Below are positions 6,009-6,659 of a stretch of DNA of 6,659 nt, in pieces (the stretch's first letter is position 1; each line of letters begins with the position of its first letter). The translations under genes were made by a program, and so were the position numbers. The DNA is taken from assembly GCA_003563455.1 (NCBI GenBank), contig PWRV01000011.1, forward strand, positions 1 to 6,659. Direction: 5' to 3'. The notes under the pieces are model-generated. The model did no database searches, was not told the DNA's origin, and saw nothing but the letters and a program-made list of their open reading frames with translations. The DNA comes from Thioalkalivibrio sp. GTDB lineage: Bacteria; Pseudomonadota; Gammaproteobacteria; Ectothiorhodospirales; Ectothiorhodospiraceae.

Positions 6009-6099
6009 CCGGGTCTGGCAGAAACTCCAGGCAACTTTCTGCCGCCCCGGTATCCGGTTGGAGAAAGAAGGCGTTGTCTCCAGGGTGTCGGAATACCGG
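6009..6099 (+). promoter_or_regulatory. Structured 5' leader with two overlapping hairpins
   Basis: Hairpin A: GGCAGAAA (6017-6024) pairs with TTTCTGCC (6036-6043), and CCGGG (6009-6013) with CCCGG (6046-6050) outside it. Hairpin B: CCGGTAT (6047-6053) pairs with ATACCGG (6093-6099), continued inward by CCG/CGG and TGGAGA (6059-6064)/TCTCCA (6077-6082). The outer stems of A and B share bases 6047-6050, so they compete. Neither covers the ribosome site at about 6130-6135. I found no match to a known riboswitch class, and no T-run. Confidence 0.4.
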
Positions 6100-6142
6100 C
6101 AAAGTCAAACCTGATGAAAGCAACTACCAAGAGGAACTGAAG

Positions 6143-6472
6143 ATGAAAAACAACCTGACCCGTACCCTGCCCCTCGCACTTGTCTCGGCCGCCCTTCTGG
6201 CAATGGTGGCAGGCCCCGTTTCGGCCCAGGGCAATAACTTCAACACCACAATACAGGAGGGCAAGATCAACACCAATGACACCCGTCAGATCGGGTCCCT
6301 GAACGACAACGCGACCTACCAGGAAGGCCGGGACAACGCCAACCGCACCCGTCAGCGCGGCGATCACAATTGGAACCAGTCCGGGCAGTTTGGTCGCTAC
6401 AACTACAACGAGACGCACCAGTACGGCTTCACCAACCGCAGCCAACTGACGCGAGGTCGCGGCCGCAACTGA
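6143..6472 (+). CDS. Small secreted curlin-like repeat protein (seven 11-residue repeats)
   Basis: Predicted 109-residue secreted protein. Residues 1-28 are a Sec signal peptide cleaved after VSA. Everything after residue 32 is seven tandem 11-residue units of the form xNx(T/S)xQxGxxN. Gln recurs at 38, 49, 60, 71, 82 and 93, Gly at 40, 51, 62, 73, 84 and 95, and Asn at 43, 54, 65, 76, 87, 98 and 109. Curlin repeats (CsgA/CsgB) have the same 11-residue Gln-to-Gln and Asn-to-Asn spacing and the QxGxxN turn, so a cross-beta solenoid and amyloid fibre subunit is a fair inference. The seventh unit is degenerate, with Arg at the Gln and Gly positions, giving an RGRGRN end. The mature protein is net basic. 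It is shorter than CsgA (about 150 residues). AGAGGA lies 7 bases before the ATG. It is followed by a hairpin and a second secreted protein, probably co-transcribed. No csgEFG gene is in the window. Confidence 0.85.
   Translation: MKNNLTRTLPLALVSAALLAMVAGPVSAQGNNFNTTIQEGKINTNDTRQIGSLNDNATYQEGRDNANRTRQRGDHNWNQSGQFGRYNYNETHQYGFTNRSQLTRGRGRN
6239..6469 (+). repeat. Seven tandem 33-base units encoding curlin-like 11-mers
   Basis: The repeat domain is exactly 7 x 33 bases without insertion or deletion. Protein conservation at the Asn, Thr/Ser, Gln, Gly and Asn positions is strong, while the codons and other residues differ between units, so this is an old, selected array and not a recent slippage expansion. 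Confidence 0.85.
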
Positions 6473-6477
6473 AACGC

Positions 6478-6504
6478 TACGGCGCCCGCCCGACGGGCGC
6501 CGTA
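6478..6504 (+). terminator. Intercistronic hairpin after the curlin-like gene
   Basis: TACGGCGCCCG (6478-6488) pairs perfectly with CGGGCGCCGTA (6494-6504) around a 5-base loop, starting 5 bases after the stop codon. Only AATTCG follows, with no T-run, so a full terminator is doubtful. A strong hairpin between two cistrons more likely stabilises the upstream message or partly attenuates the downstream gene, giving more of the first protein than the second. Confidence 0.55.
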
Positions 6505-6533
6505 ATTCGCGAAACCCAAGGAGACAAGACCCG

Positions 6534-6659
6534 ATGAAAAAACCGATTCCACTCCTCGGCCTGGCTGTCCTGCTGTTATCACCACTCGCCGTTGCCACCG
6601 TACCGGGCGAACGCAGCCACGGTCCGTGTTTTCAAGTGAACATCCAGAACGACGCGCAA
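6534..6659 (+). CDS. Secreted protein downstream of the curlin-like gene (partial, 5' end only)
   Basis: Only the first 42 residues lie in the window. Residues 1-21 form a clear Sec signal peptide (MKK, then a Leu/Val/Ala core) cleaved after AVA. The mature start, TVPGERSHGPCFQ, carries one Cys, and the last visible residues, VNIQNDAQ, are Asn/Gln-rich. AAGGAG lies 10 bases before the ATG. It begins 61 bases after the curlin-like stop with only a hairpin between, so co-transcription is likely. By position and composition it could be a second curlin-like or nucleator (CsgB-like) subunit, but too little is visible to assign a family. Confidence 0.75.
   Translation, partial: MKKPIPLLGLAVLLLSPLAVATVPGERSHGPCFQVNIQNDAQ

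Larger units (their letters stand above)
5728..6142. other. Long regulatory intergenic region ahead of the curlin-like gene
   Basis: These 415 bases carry no supported gene; the frames crossing them lack motifs and ribosome sites. The stretch is more AT-rich than its surroundings at 5840-5890 and 5920-5940. It contains two pairs of CTGAAC repeats (5870-5887 and 5948-5967), a candidate -10 at 5978 and, downstream of that, a leader of about 150 bases with two potential hairpins. The CPBP promoter should also lie in the left part, but I could not place it. Confidence 0.6.

Noticed and set aside
5990..6142. c-di-GMP riboswitch in the curlin-like leader
   Set aside because: GGCAAAG and GAAAG fragments are present, but the GACGCAAAGC core and the tetraloop-receptor layout of the class I motif are not.
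5963..6598. Long minus-strand open frame of 211 codons across the curlin-like gene
   Set aside because: It opposes a gene with a signal peptide, a ribosome site and perfect 33-base periodicity, and has no recognisable motif; it is a GC-driven shadow.

Overview
This 6.66 kb window is GC-rich bacterial chromosome with eight protein genes. Six are complete and two are cut by the window edges. The hexameric-type citrate synthase, the MltD-like murein transglycosylase, the outer-membrane-type lipoprotein signal and the curlin-like secreted repeat protein point to a Gram-negative gammaproteobacterium. The acidic, GC-rich style would suit an Ectothiorhodospiraceae/Thioalkalivibrio-like organism, but that placement is inference from style, not from a marker gene. 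No tRNA, rRNA, CRISPR array, insertion sequence or phage gene was seen.

Layout, left to right. (1) The N-terminal three quarters of citrate synthase (gltA), minus strand, 1-971. (2) A 375-base divergent intergenic region with two perfect palindromes and a weak promoter. (3) An acidic lipoprotein, plus strand, 1347-1880, with a Pro/Glu linker and a Trp-striped amphipathic helix. (4) A short convergent gap with an 11-bp hairpin. (5) A secreted MltD-like lytic transglycosylase with one C-terminal LysM, minus strand, 2073-3242. (6) Diverging from it, a two-gene ABC-2 exporter operon (ATPase 3480-4199, permease 4192-5034, overlapping by 8 bases). (7) A terminator-like GC-rich palindrome at 5073-5098. 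(8) A CPBP intramembrane protease-family protein, minus strand, 5155-5727. (9) A 415-base, comparatively AT-rich regulatory region. (10) A small secreted protein made of seven exact 11-residue curlin-like repeats, plus strand, 6143-6472. (11) An intercistronic hairpin and the start of a second secreted protein, 6534 to the window edge.

Most genes here are separate housekeeping or cell-envelope units. The clearest multi-gene units are the ABC exporter pair and the curlin-like pair at the right end. The right end is the most interesting part: a minimal curli-type amyloid candidate behind a promoter region with two pairs of 11-bp-spaced CTGAAC repeats, as OmpR/PhoB-family regulators often use, followed by a leader that can fold into strong hairpins. 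The second place to look is the lipoprotein, whose tryptophans all fall on one face of a predicted long helix.
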